A stretch of 7,052 nt of DNA from an uncultured Alphaproteobacteria bacterium (GCA_934538895.1 CAKTCH010000079.1:1-7052), one strand, 5' to 3'; positions 1 to 5,930 are shown, numbered from the stretch's first letter. The notes: generated from the letters alone by a model not told the origin. Translations and numbers: made by a program.

Positions 1-1329
1 GCAGAAGACCACAAGCCCAAGCATGGCGGCGTCGTCGTCGAAACCAAGGCCGGTGACATGGAACTCGTCGCCAAGGCCGACTCGATCGTCATCCACGTCA
101 GCGACCACGGCAAGGCGATGAAGGTGACCAGTGCCACCGGCAAGGTCACGGTGTTCAACGGCAACGACAAGACCGAGGCGCCACTGGCGCTGGCCGGCGA
201 CAAGCGCGACCTCGCGCTCAAGGCCGCGCTGGAACGAAACGGGATGGAAGCGCAAAGCTACAACGCCTCATTGCTGTTCGAGCCCTGGACCGTAAAAAAG
301 GATGACGGTACACCTTACCGCGTCTTCACACCCTATTTCCGCCGCGGTTGCATGAGGACTATACAGCCGCCGGAGCCGTCGCCCGCCGTCAGGAGATTCG
401 ATTTCGCTCCCCGGCCTGCCGGGGTACTCGATATCGGTGATCTGGCATTGCTGCCGTGCGCTCCGGAACCGCGTTGGGACAAAGGTATGACGACATACTG
501 GCAAATCGGCGAAAAAGGGGCGCACGCACGCCTGAAAGATTTCCTCGATTCAGAATTGCGCGGCTACAAGGAGGGCCGGAATTATCCGGCGCGACAGCAT
601 GTTTCGCGCCTGTCCCCTCATCTGCATTTTGGCGAGATATCACCGCGTGCTGTCTGGCACGCTATCCGCCAGCGCATGATCGCCGATCACGCCGAAACCG
701 ACGGCGACCACTACATGAGCGAGCTGGCGTGGCGTGAGTTTTCCTACAGCCTGCTTTATTACAATCACGACCTGCCGACACAGCCATTGCAGGCACGTTT
801 CAAGGCGTTTCCCTGGAGCAAAAGCGACAAGAACCTGCGGGCATGGCAAAGCGGTATGACCGGCTACCCCATCGTCGATGCAGGAATGCGCGAATTATGG
901 GCGACCGGATATATGCATAACCGCGTGCGCATGATCGCGGGATCGTTTCTGGTGAAGCATTTATTATTACACTGGCGGCATGGCGAAGCATGGTTCTGGG
1001 ACTGCCTCGTCGATGCCGACCTCGCCAACAACGCCGCCAGTTGGCAATGGATTGCTGGGTGCGGCGCCGATGCCGCCCCTTATTTCCGCATATTCAATCC
1101 GGTGGCACAGGGCGAAAAATTCGACGCCCAAGGAACTTATATCCGCCGCTGGTGCCCCGAACTGGCAAAGCTGCCTGATGGCCTGATCCACAAGCCATGG
1201 GAAGCCCCGCCATTGATCCTGAAACAGGCGGGTGTTACGCTGGGCAAGACCTATCCCCCGCCCCTTGTCGATCACAAGGCCGCGCGGGAACGGGCCCTGA
1301 CGGCGTTCCAGTCCACCAAGACAGAATAA
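1..1329 (+). CDS. phrB: Class I (CPD-type) DNA photolyase, N-terminal region replaced by a copper-operon-type protein fragment; 5' end outside window
   Basis: The frame is open from base 1, so the gene enters from the left; the ATG at 58 is internal to the upstream domain and is not a convincing start. Numbering from that ATG, residues 1-48 (plus 19 codons before it) resemble small secreted proteins of copper/heavy-metal operons (HGGVVVE, ELVAKADSI, VSDHGKAM). From about residue 49 it is photolyase: end of the alpha/beta domain (LLFEPW, YRVFTPY), then the complete FAD-binding catalytic domain. Visible there are E222 and W225 and W331 (CPD contact positions of E. coli PhrB), the electron-transfer Trp triad W253, W306 and W329, and the TGYPIVDAGMREL and DAAPYFRIFNP blocks. 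The family reverses UV pyrimidine dimers using light and FADH-. About 105 N-terminal residues, including most of the antenna-cofactor domain, are missing. The catalytic half is certain; the fusion may be biological or an assembly chimera. ldcA follows after 12 bases. Confidence 0.85.
   Translation, partial: AEDHKPKHGGVVVETKAGDMELVAKADSIVIHVSDHGKAMKVTSATGKVTVFNGNDKTEAPLALAGDKRDLALKAALERNGMEAQSYNASLLFEPWTVKKDDGTPYRVFTPYFRRGCMRTIQPPEPSPAVRRFDFAPRPAGVLDIGDLALLPCAPEPRWDKGMTTYWQIGEKGAHARLKDFLDSELRGYKEGRNYPARQHVSRLSPHLHFGEISPRAVWHAIRQRMIADHAETDGDHYMSELAWREFSYSLLYYNHDLPTQPLQARFKAFPWSKSDKNLRAWQSGMTGYPIVDAGMRELWATGYMHNRVRMIAGSFLVKHLLLHWRHGEAWFWDCLVDADLANNAASWQWIAGCGADAAPYFRIFNPVAQGEKFDAQGTYIRRWCPELAKLPDGLIHKPWEAPPLILKQAGVTLGKTYPPPLVDHKAARERALTAFQSTKTE
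196..233 (+). other. In-frame junction between copper-protein-like and photolyase sequence
   Basis: Upstream of this interval the translation matches the HGG...ELVAKADS...DHGK pattern of small copper-operon proteins. Downstream it matches the photolyase stretch from RDLALKAALERNG onward. The break must lie between the LALAGD residues and the ERNG residues. Third-position G+C is 59 of 67 codons before base 202 and 49 of 67 in the next 67 codons; the first ten codons after 202 are all G/C-ending, so the real join could be as late as about 232. Both partners are cut: the copper protein would normally run some tens of residues further and photolyase would start about 105 residues earlier. Confidence 0.6.
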
Positions 1330-1341
1330 GAGACTTATATC

Positions 1342-2259
1342 ATGTCCCCCATGCCCACACTGAAACCCGGCGATACCATTGGTGTCATGGCGACCTCCAA
1401 CCGGGTCGACCGGGCGCGTGTAGACAGCGCGGTCCAGACGCTGGAAAGCATGGGATACAAGGTCAAGGTTCACCCGCAGACATTCGCGACTTATACCGCC
1501 GCCGACGGCACGCTGACTTCGAACGCCGGAACGCCCGCCGAGAAAGCCGCCGCCTTTCATGCTTTATGGGATGATGCGGACGTCAAAGCCATCATGTCGG
1601 CGCGCGGCGGCAACGAAGCTGCTGAAATGCTGCCACTGCTCGATTTCAGGAAGATAGCCGCCATGCCTAAAATCGTCATCGGCTTCAGCGATATCACGGC
1701 CCTCGGTGTCGGCATTAACAGGCAGACGGGAATCATCACATTTCATGGCCCGCTGCTGCATAGTGTGGCCGTGATCGACCAGAGCGACCTCAGCCAATGC
1801 TTCAGGATGCTTTCCGGTCATGATCGGGGCATAGACCTGTCCGGCAGCCGTACCTTGCGCCCCGGTACCGTTCAGGGCCGCCTGCTCGGCGGTAATCTCA
1901 GCGTGCTGTGCAGCCTGCTCGGCACGCCCTATGAACCCGATTTCAACGATGCGCTTTTGTTCCTTGAGGATGTCGGCGACGAGCTTTCGCGCATGAACCG
2001 CTTCTTCCTGCAGCTGAAACTCACCGGTGCGTTCAGCAGGATCGCCGGACTGATCGTCGGCGGCTTCTCCGATATGACCGACAACGGCCCGCGCGCTTTT
2101 GGCCGCACGATCGAGGATATGATCGTTCATCATACGGCGGGCACGGCATTCCCCATCGTCATGGATGCGCCCTTCGGTCATGAAAACAGGCTGGTAACGA
2201 TTCCCGTCGGCGTGCCCGCGACACTGAAGGCCGATCAGGCACCCGCTCTCGCTTTATAG
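1342..2259 (+). CDS. ldcA: LD-carboxypeptidase, S66 family (muramoyltetrapeptide carboxypeptidase)
   Basis: A 305-residue protein, the usual length for LdcA. Family members cut the L,D bond between meso-diaminopimelate and the terminal D-alanine of murein tetrapeptides in the cytoplasm, as part of cell-wall recycling. The Ser-Glu-His triad is visible: S116 in GFSD, E209 in LFLED, and H280 in FGHENRLVTIPVG. The N-terminal LKPGDTIGVMATS block and the SARGG loop (residues 86-90) are also typical. There is no signal peptide, as expected for the cytoplasmic enzyme. The start is ATG 1342, with a weak purine-rich GAGA upstream; ATG 1351 (MPTLKPG) is an alternative. It lies 12 bases after the photolyase stop with no promoter or terminator between, so co-transcription is likely. 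MccF-type peptidases share the triad, but the length and the lack of an MccF-like insertion favour LdcA. Confidence 0.9.
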   Translation: MSPMPTLKPGDTIGVMATSNRVDRARVDSAVQTLESMGYKVKVHPQTFATYTAADGTLTSNAGTPAEKAAAFHALWDDADVKAIMSARGGNEAAEMLPLLDFRKIAAMPKIVIGFSDITALGVGINRQTGIITFHGPLLHSVAVIDQSDLSQCFRMLSGHDRGIDLSGSRTLRPGTVQGRLLGGNLSVLCSLLGTPYEPDFNDALLFLEDVGDELSRMNRFFLQLKLTGAFSRIAGLIVGGFSDMTDNGPRAFGRTIEDMIVHHTAGTAFPIVMDAPFGHENRLVTIPVGVPATLKADQAPALAL

Positions 2260-2289
2260 CGTGCGTCTTTGCGAAGCAATCCAATATTA

Positions 2290-2751
2290 CTACGGCCTCT
2301 TGCCGCCATAGCGCTTTTTCAGGCGCGACCATATCGTCGGCCTTGGCGGCAGTTGATACAGCGCATCGGCGAAATCGTTATGCGCCATTACCTGTCCGTC
2401 ATTGGTGAACAGCACTTCCGCCACGCCGTTTGTAATATCTTCGGCCCCGTTATCCAGACTGCGCAGCTGCCAGCGCAGGTAAACGGTCTGTCCGTCCCGC
2501 GACCACGCGTGATCCGTGACCGTGAATTTTTGCCTTTCCCCGTTCAGGCGCTGGCGGAATATATCCATCATGGCATCCCGCCCGCGCACATCATGCAGCG
2601 GATGCGTATAATGCACGCCCGGCACCGCCAGCTTTTCCAGCAACGGCAATGAACGCAGGTTCATTTTCTCGAGATACTGGATGTAATCCTCAAGCGGCTT
2701 TTGAAACGCCATCGCCGGATTGATCGTCGTGATCTTCATGTCCTGGGTCAT
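2290..2751 (-). CDS. NTF2/SnoaL-like fold protein of unknown substrate
   Basis: A protein of 153 residues when started at ATG 2751. The frame is open to 2850, but the first 33 residues there are Arg-rich, unlike the family, and lie wholly inside the upstream dehydrogenase gene. A GGA at 2759-2757 lies five bases before ATG 2751; ATG 2739 has its AGGA too close, and ATG 2712 has no ribosome site. The sequence has the pattern of the NTF2-like superfamily: a helix-rich start (YIQYLEKM), then Y-THPLHDVRGRDAMMDIF, a strand with YLRWQL, and GVAEVLFTNDGQVMAHNDF. These small cone-shaped domains act as isomerases, cyclases or binding proteins; nothing here fixes the reaction. It overlaps the end of the SDR gene by 62 bases in another frame, so the two are probably translationally coupled and may act on related substrates. 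The C-terminus is basic (RLKKRYGGKRP). Confidence 0.75.
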   Translation of the reverse strand: MTQDMKITTINPAMAFQKPLEDYIQYLEKMNLRSLPLLEKLAVPGVHYTHPLHDVRGRDAMMDIFRQRLNGERQKFTVTDHAWSRDGQTVYLRWQLRSLDNGAEDITNGVAEVLFTNDGQVMAHNDFADALYQLPPRPTIWSRLKKRYGGKRP

Positions 2752-3544
2752 TCTTATCCGTCTTCCTGAATTGCCATTCCTTGATCTTGCCGATGGTCCA
2801 TATATAAGCCTGATCCGGCAGCAACCCGACGATTTTCGCCCCCAGTCCAAACGCCCACGGGAATGCGATTTCGAAAAAACCGCCAGTCAGACCGCGTATC
2901 AGGTCTTCCGCCGCCTGATCGACGTCCATCATCATGGGCTTGTATTCATCCAGCGCGCCGATCATCGGCGTTTTCACGAATCCCGGATTGACGACCTGCA
3001 CGCGGATATCGGTGCCGCGCGTTTCTACCGCCAGCGCCGCGGCCATGTAAATCAGGGCGGCCTTGCTGGAACCGTAGGAGATGAAGCGCGGCAAGCCGCG
3101 ATAGCCCGCCATGCTCGCCACGATCGCGATGTGGCCGCGCTTGCGGGCGCGAAACACGCGCAGGACCGGCTCAAGGCAGTGCGCCGTGCCGAATACGTTG
3201 ACTTCATACTGCTGTTTCAGCTGCGCGGCGCTGAAGGTTTCGATGGTATCAGGCAGTAAAATTCCCGCATTGAGAACCGCCAGATCTATCGGCCCCCACT
3301 CACTTTCGATTTTTTCGACGATCTCCGCCATCTGCGCCGCGTCCGTGACGTCGCCCGGATAATTGATAATGCGCCCGGCGCCGTTGCCGAAAGCCTCGAC
3401 ATGATGGACCAGCGTCTCGATTTTGTCTTCCGACCGCGCCGTTGCAACCACGGTCCAGCCATCCTTGACCAGCCGCAACGCCGTCGCGGCGCCTATCCCC
3501 GAGGAAGCGCCCGTAATCCATGCGATTTTTATGTTTTCCTGCAT
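2690..3544 (-). CDS. Short-chain dehydrogenase/reductase (classical SDR)
   Basis: A 284-residue NAD(P)-dependent oxidoreductase with a full set of classical SDR motifs: TGASSGIG (residues 11-18) for dinucleotide binding, D65-V66 next to the adenine, NAG (92-94), and the catalytic set N116, S144, Y157 and K161 in YGSSK. NPGFVKTPM (186-194) closes the core. R37 after the second strand (ATAR) suggests NADP(H), an inference. The C-terminal part (about 205-265) is longer than in minimal SDRs and has hydrophobic amphipathic stretches, as in SDRs acting on lipid-like substrates; the last 20 residues are rich in Asp, His and Lys and overlap the next gene. ATG 3544 has the best ribosome site in the window. 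It is first gene of a two-gene minus-strand unit with the NTF2-like gene. Similar SDR/SnoaL pairs occur near photolyase genes in other proteobacteria. The substrate is unknown. Confidence 0.93.
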   Translation of the reverse strand: MQENIKIAWITGASSGIGAATALRLVKDGWTVVATARSEDKIETLVHHVEAFGNGAGRIINYPGDVTDAAQMAEIVEKIESEWGPIDLAVLNAGILLPDTIETFSAAQLKQQYEVNVFGTAHCLEPVLRVFRARKRGHIAIVASMAGYRGLPRFISYGSSKAALIYMAAALAVETRGTDIRVQVVNPGFVKTPMIGALDEYKPMMMDVDQAAEDLIRGLTGGFFEIAFPWAFGLGAKIVGLLPDQAYIWTIGKIKEWQFRKTDKNDPGHEDHDDQSGDGVSKAA

Positions 3545-3731
3545 TGATCCCTCCTGCTAACGCCCGATCTTAACCACATACCAAAGAAAATAGAACAGTA
3601 ACTATCATTATGGGCCTTCTCTCGTGTGCCGGCCCTGCCTTTCGGGTTTGATTTCCCGCTATTATAGACTTTTTCACACCGCGGATGTATTCATGCCGTA
3701 AACCTCTGGCGCAGCACTGGAATACTTCATC
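3545..3731. promoter_or_regulatory. Divergent promoter region between the SDR and EamA transporter genes
   Basis: These 187 bases separate two genes reading away from each other, so both promoters should lie here. On the minus strand a perfect TATAAT lies at 3666-3661, but no good -35 hexamer is found at 16-18 bases. On the plus strand TATTAT at 3660-3665 covers the same bases, again without a good -35. An inverted repeat CGGG-N8-CCCG (3643-3658) lies just inside the expected SDR transcription start, where a repressor could sit. A second pair, GGGCC (3612-3616) and GGCCC (3631-3635), could form a leader hairpin in the SDR message. No small gene is visible. Confidence 0.4.
3549..3555 (-). promoter_or_regulatory. 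Strong Shine-Dalgarno site of the SDR gene
   Basis: Read on the minus strand this is AGGAGGG followed by ATCA and then ATG at 3544. It fixes the SDR start and implies efficient translation of the SDR/NTF2-like unit. Confidence 0.8.
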
Positions 3732-4691
3732 ATGGCCGAAAGCCCCGTCGATAAGCCTGTCAAAATCTTTCTTGCCATCAGCGGCGCGACATTGCTGTTT
3801 GCGCTGATGAACCTGTTCGTCAAGCTGGCCGCCGAGACCCATTCCATCCCGCAAGTGATGTTTTTCCGCAGTGGCATCGGTATGATCCCCGTGATCTGGC
3901 TGATCACCCGCCGCCGCGCATTCACCCTGTTCAAAACCAACCATTTCGCGGGGCATTTTGTCCGGAGTTTTGTCGGATTTTTCAGCATGTGCTGCATATT
4001 CTGGGCCTTTAAAATGCTGCCGCTCGCCAATGCCACCGCTATCCTGTTCGCCTCGCCGCTGATCCTGACCAGCCTGTCCGTGCTGCTGCTGGATGAAAAG
4101 GTCGGCCCCCATCGCTGGACCGCGGTCGTGATCGGCCTTGCCGCCGTGCTGTTCATGCTCCAGCCGGCGGGCGACGGCAACCCGCTGGGCAGCATCATCG
4201 CCATGTGCGCGGCGATCCTGGTGGCTTTCGCCATGATTGCGGTCCGCAAGCTTAGTAAAACCGAACATTCCCTGACCATCGTCTTTTATTTCAGCGGGCT
4301 CTGCACGGTCATGAGCGGCGCATGGATGCTGGCGACATGGACGACGCCCAGCGCCTTAAGCCTTTTCTATCTGGTGATGACAGGGCTGCTGGGCGGGTCG
4401 GCGCAGGTCGGCCTGACCTACGCTTACACCAAGGCTCCGGCGGCTTATGTCAGCGCTTTCAGCTATTTCGGGATTATATTTGCCGCCGGACTGGATTTCA
4501 TAATCTGGCAGATTGTGCCTGTCTGGCAGATATGGCTGGGCAGCCCGATCGTTATCGGCGCGGGTCTTTACATCGTCTGGCGTGAAACCAAGAAGAAATA
4601 CCCTCCCCTCGCTACGGGTGCCGTAGACCTCGACGGCAGCGGCCCGGAAGCGCCTATGGAAAAAGACAAGAAGGACGATTACGCTATATAA
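3732..4691 (+). CDS. EamA/DMT-family inner-membrane transporter (ten helices)
   Basis: A 319-residue protein with the two-fold EamA repeat of the drug/metabolite transporter superfamily. Ten hydrophobic segments are seen, near residues 11-32, 40-59, 73-95, 99-120, 128-144, 152-172, 180-202, 207-231, 238-261 and 265-284. The first half carries RSGIGMIP and NATAILFASPLI, the second AQVGLTYAYTKAPAAYVSAFSYF, both typical of permeases related to RhaT/YdcZ-like and S-adenosylmethionine or amino-acid exporters. The cytoplasmic C-terminal tail (285-319) is hydrophilic and rich in Lys and Asp. An in-frame TAA at 3699-3701 makes ATG 3732 the first possible ATG; its ribosome site is weak. The substrate cannot be read from the sequence. 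It stands alone as a plus-strand unit, divergent from the SDR gene, and its last 13 bases overlap the end of the opposing gene. Confidence 0.92.
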   Translation: MAESPVDKPVKIFLAISGATLLFALMNLFVKLAAETHSIPQVMFFRSGIGMIPVIWLITRRRAFTLFKTNHFAGHFVRSFVGFFSMCCIFWAFKMLPLANATAILFASPLILTSLSVLLLDEKVGPHRWTAVVIGLAAVLFMLQPAGDGNPLGSIIAMCAAILVAFAMIAVRKLSKTEHSLTIVFYFSGLCTVMSGAWMLATWTTPSALSLFYLVMTGLLGGSAQVGLTYAYTKAPAAYVSAFSYFGIIFAAGLDFIIWQIVPVWQIWLGSPIVIGAGLYIVWRETKKKYPPLATGAVDLDGSGPEAPMEKDKKDDYAI

Positions 4692-5410
4692 GCCTGATCG
4701 TAGATCAGGATGGATCGTGTTCCCGGACGCATATTCAATTCAGGACACAGGCCCGCCGCCGTATGGAACAGCGGATTGGCGAAAGCTCCGCCTTTATGGA
4801 TACTCATGTGATGTTTCCCGATCTGCTCCATGCGTGCATGGTCTTCGAACGTCGTGCGCAGCCTGTTGCTTATCATGCCGCCCCGGTCATCGTAGGTGCA
4901 TTGGTGGTTACGACGATCGACGTGCCGGTCGGGAAGCCAAAGGGTCTGTGCCTCCCCCAGGATGGTTTCCAGCCCCCGCAATGAAACCTGATTATCTATA
5001 TGGCAAAGAAGATCGCGCTTTTCCTGCCCCAATACGCGCCACACTACAGCGACCCTGTCAAAACCTGTGGCACGACTGAACAAACGTGCCCCTGAGGCGG
5101 CATGGTCGAAGAACGGGGTACGCCCATCGCCTTCCGGCACATCCCCTATAATCGCCAGCCTGTCCGATCGCGCGTCATATTCAAACGAAGCCGGTTCGAT
5201 TCCGTATTGCGGATGAGGATTTTCAGCCGTGGGGATCATATAGCGGTGCTCTATATCCAGCCCCCGCAGGTAATGTTCGATTGCCGGATCTTGCACCCTG
5301 TAAGCGGATGCGAGATTGATTTCAGGGCGATGGATCTGGATCAGGGTTTGCTCTATATCCCCTGCCTGCGTCCCTATAACGGCCTGCTCGAACTTCTCGC
5401 TAATCGCCAC
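4679..5410 (-). CDS. Conserved-looking protein of unknown function, DUF1826-like, with an HxD...H...R pattern
   Basis: The frame runs from ATG 5437 (252 residues) or GTG 5410 (243 residues). GTG 5410 is chosen because AAGGAG (5422-5417) stands six bases before it, while ATG 5437 has no ribosome site. Counting from ATG 5437, the protein has no signal peptide or membrane helix. The centre reads VAVVWRVLGQ...LLCHIDNQ, then TLWLPD, and near the end IHKGGAFANPLFHTAAGL and RSILIYD. The order of an H-x-D-N, a WLP, a K-G and a late H followed by a strand recalls DUF1826 proteins. It also fits the iron ligands of a 2-oxoglutarate/Fe(II) oxygenase: H146, D148, H225, with R237 or R241 after. This assignment is inference. 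The gene is single, divergent from fdxA, and convergent with the transporter, overlapping it by 13 bases. Confidence 0.7.
   Translation of the reverse strand: MAISEKFEQAVIGTQAGDIEQTLIQIHRPEINLASAYRVQDPAIEHYLRGLDIEHRYMIPTAENPHPQYGIEPASFEYDARSDRLAIIGDVPEGDGRTPFFDHAASGARLFSRATGFDRVAVVWRVLGQEKRDLLCHIDNQVSLRGLETILGEAQTLWLPDRHVDRRNHQCTYDDRGGMISNRLRTTFEDHARMEQIGKHHMSIHKGGAFANPLFHTAAGLCPELNMRPGTRSILIYDQAYIA
4693..4709. terminator. Perfect stem-loop at the convergent 3' ends of the transporter and the unknown gene
   Basis: CCTGATC, loop GTA, GATCAGG: a perfect 7-base-pair stem with a 3-base loop, starting two bases after the transporter TAA (4689-4691). It lies inside the last codons of the opposing gene (ILIYDQAY). 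There is no T-tract after it on either strand, so it is not a standard intrinsic terminator; it may protect or mark the 3' ends. Confidence 0.35.
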
Positions 5411-5416
5411 ATTCAG

Positions 5417-5422
5417 CTCCTT
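5417..5422 (-). promoter_or_regulatory. Shine-Dalgarno AAGGAG that favours the GTG start at 5410
   Basis: On the minus strand AAGGAG is followed by CTGAAT and GTG. The upstream ATG (5437) is preceded by TAAAGTTT with no ribosome site, so the GTG is the better start. Confidence 0.55.
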
Positions 5423-5427
5423 CGTGC

Positions 5428-5456
5428 ATGAGAGCATAAACTTTACATTATGTCAA
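5428..5456 (-). promoter_or_regulatory. Candidate promoter of the DUF1826-like gene
   Basis: Minus strand: TTGACA at 5456-5451 matches the sigma-70 -35 consensus perfectly. With a 17-base spacer it is followed by TCTCAT (5433-5428), four of six matches to the -10. Transcription would start near 5421, downstream of ATG 5437, which fits the GTG start but leaves a very short leader. Confidence 0.35.
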
Positions 5457-5492
5457 TATTAGATGTCTGGATTTTCCCTGCCGCCCGTGGCA

Positions 5493-5516
5493 TATAACCC
5501 TCTATAGCGTTTGAGG
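5493..5516 (+). promoter_or_regulatory. Candidate -10 and ribosome site upstream of fdxA
   Basis: TATAAC (5493-5498) matches five of six bases of the -10 consensus, but no recognisable -35 lies 16-18 bases upstream. GAGG (5513-5516) stands five bases before ATG 5522 and is the likely ribosome site. The ribosome site is firmer than the promoter. Confidence 0.4.
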
Positions 5517-5521
5517 TTCCC

Positions 5522-5866
5522 ATGGCTTTTGTTGTCACCGACGTCTGCATCAAATGTAAGTACACGGACTGTGTCGAGGTCTGCCCCGTGGATTGTTTCT
5601 ACGAGGGGGAAAACATGCTGGTCATCCATCCGGACGAATGCATCGATTGCGGCGTGTGCGAACCGGAATGCCCGATCGAGGCGATCGTTCCCGATATCGA
5701 CGCCAAGGCCGAGGACGGTAAATGGGTCGAGATCAACCGTCAGTATGCCGAACAATGGCCCAACCTGACCCGCGCCAAAGACGCACTACCCGAAGCCGAA
5801 GAGTTCAAAGACAAGGCCAACAAGTACGAAGAATGGTTCAGCTCCAAACCCGGCGAGGGCGATTAG
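5522..5866 (+). CDS. fdxA: Seven-iron ferredoxin FdxA ([3Fe-4S][4Fe-4S])
   Basis: A 114-residue cytoplasmic electron carrier. Cysteines align one residue later than in Azotobacter vinelandii ferredoxin I because the initial Met is counted. C9, C17 and C50 are the expected ligands of the [3Fe-4S] cluster; C21, C40, C43 and C46 of the [4Fe-4S] cluster; C12 and C25 are the conserved free cysteines. CVEVCPVDCFYEG and CIDCGVCEPECPIEAI carry them. The C-terminal part (residues 55-114) has the usual FdxA tail with WVEINRQYAEQWPN and an acidic end. ATG 5522 has GAGG five bases upstream. The gene lies divergent from the DUF1826-like gene and just upstream of carD, an adjacency common in Alphaproteobacteria. 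The electron partners cannot be told from the sequence. Confidence 0.97.
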   Translation: MAFVVTDVCIKCKYTDCVEVCPVDCFYEGENMLVIHPDECIDCGVCEPECPIEAIVPDIDAKAEDGKWVEINRQYAEQWPNLTRAKDALPEAEEFKDKANKYEEWFSSKPGEGD

Positions 5867-5900
5867 CCCCGATTCTCTTTCCTTACGCGCCGTTTCATAA

Positions 5901-5930
5901 CTCAGGGATTTTTCTCCATGAGATATTTTT
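5901..5930 (+). terminator. Weak candidate intrinsic terminator after fdxA
   Basis: CTCAGG (5901-5906) can pair with CC-A-TGAG (5916-5922) with one bulged A, giving about six base pairs, followed by TTTTT at 5926-5930. It lies 35 bases after the fdxA stop. The stem is short and imperfect, so function is uncertain. Confidence 0.35.

Noticed and set aside
910..930. Tyr in place of Trp in ATGYMHNR of the photolyase, first read as a broken electron-transfer triad
   Set aside because: Counting along E. coli PhrB places that Trp at position 338, not in the W306/W359/W382 triad. The three triad positions are all Trp here (W253, W306, W329).
967..1560. 197-codon minus-strand frame opposite photolyase and ldcA
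   Set aside because: Antisense to two clear family proteins, crosses their boundary, and its translation has no recognisable motif; open only because of G+C-rich codon bias.
1564..2181. 205-codon minus-strand frame inside ldcA
   Set aside because: Antisense shadow of a gene with an intact catalytic triad; composition is that of a complement frame.
2269..2279. TTGC-GAA-GCAA mini-hairpin between ldcA and the NTF2-like gene
   Set aside because: Only four base pairs and no T-tract; likely chance.
3693..3701. ATG CCG TAA minimal frame upstream of the transporter
   Set aside because: Two codons with no ribosome site; a leader-peptide role cannot be supported.
3570..4279. Two overlapping minus-strand frames (3570-4268 and 3674-4279) opposite the transporter
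   Set aside because: The plus strand has a well-formed ten-helix EamA protein; the antisense translations are Gln/His/Arg- or Met/Ser-rich without motifs.
4717..5431. Plus-strand frames of 73-120 codons opposite the DUF1826-like gene
   Set aside because: They are short, overlapping and motif-free; the 243-residue minus frame spans the whole stretch and has a ribosome site.
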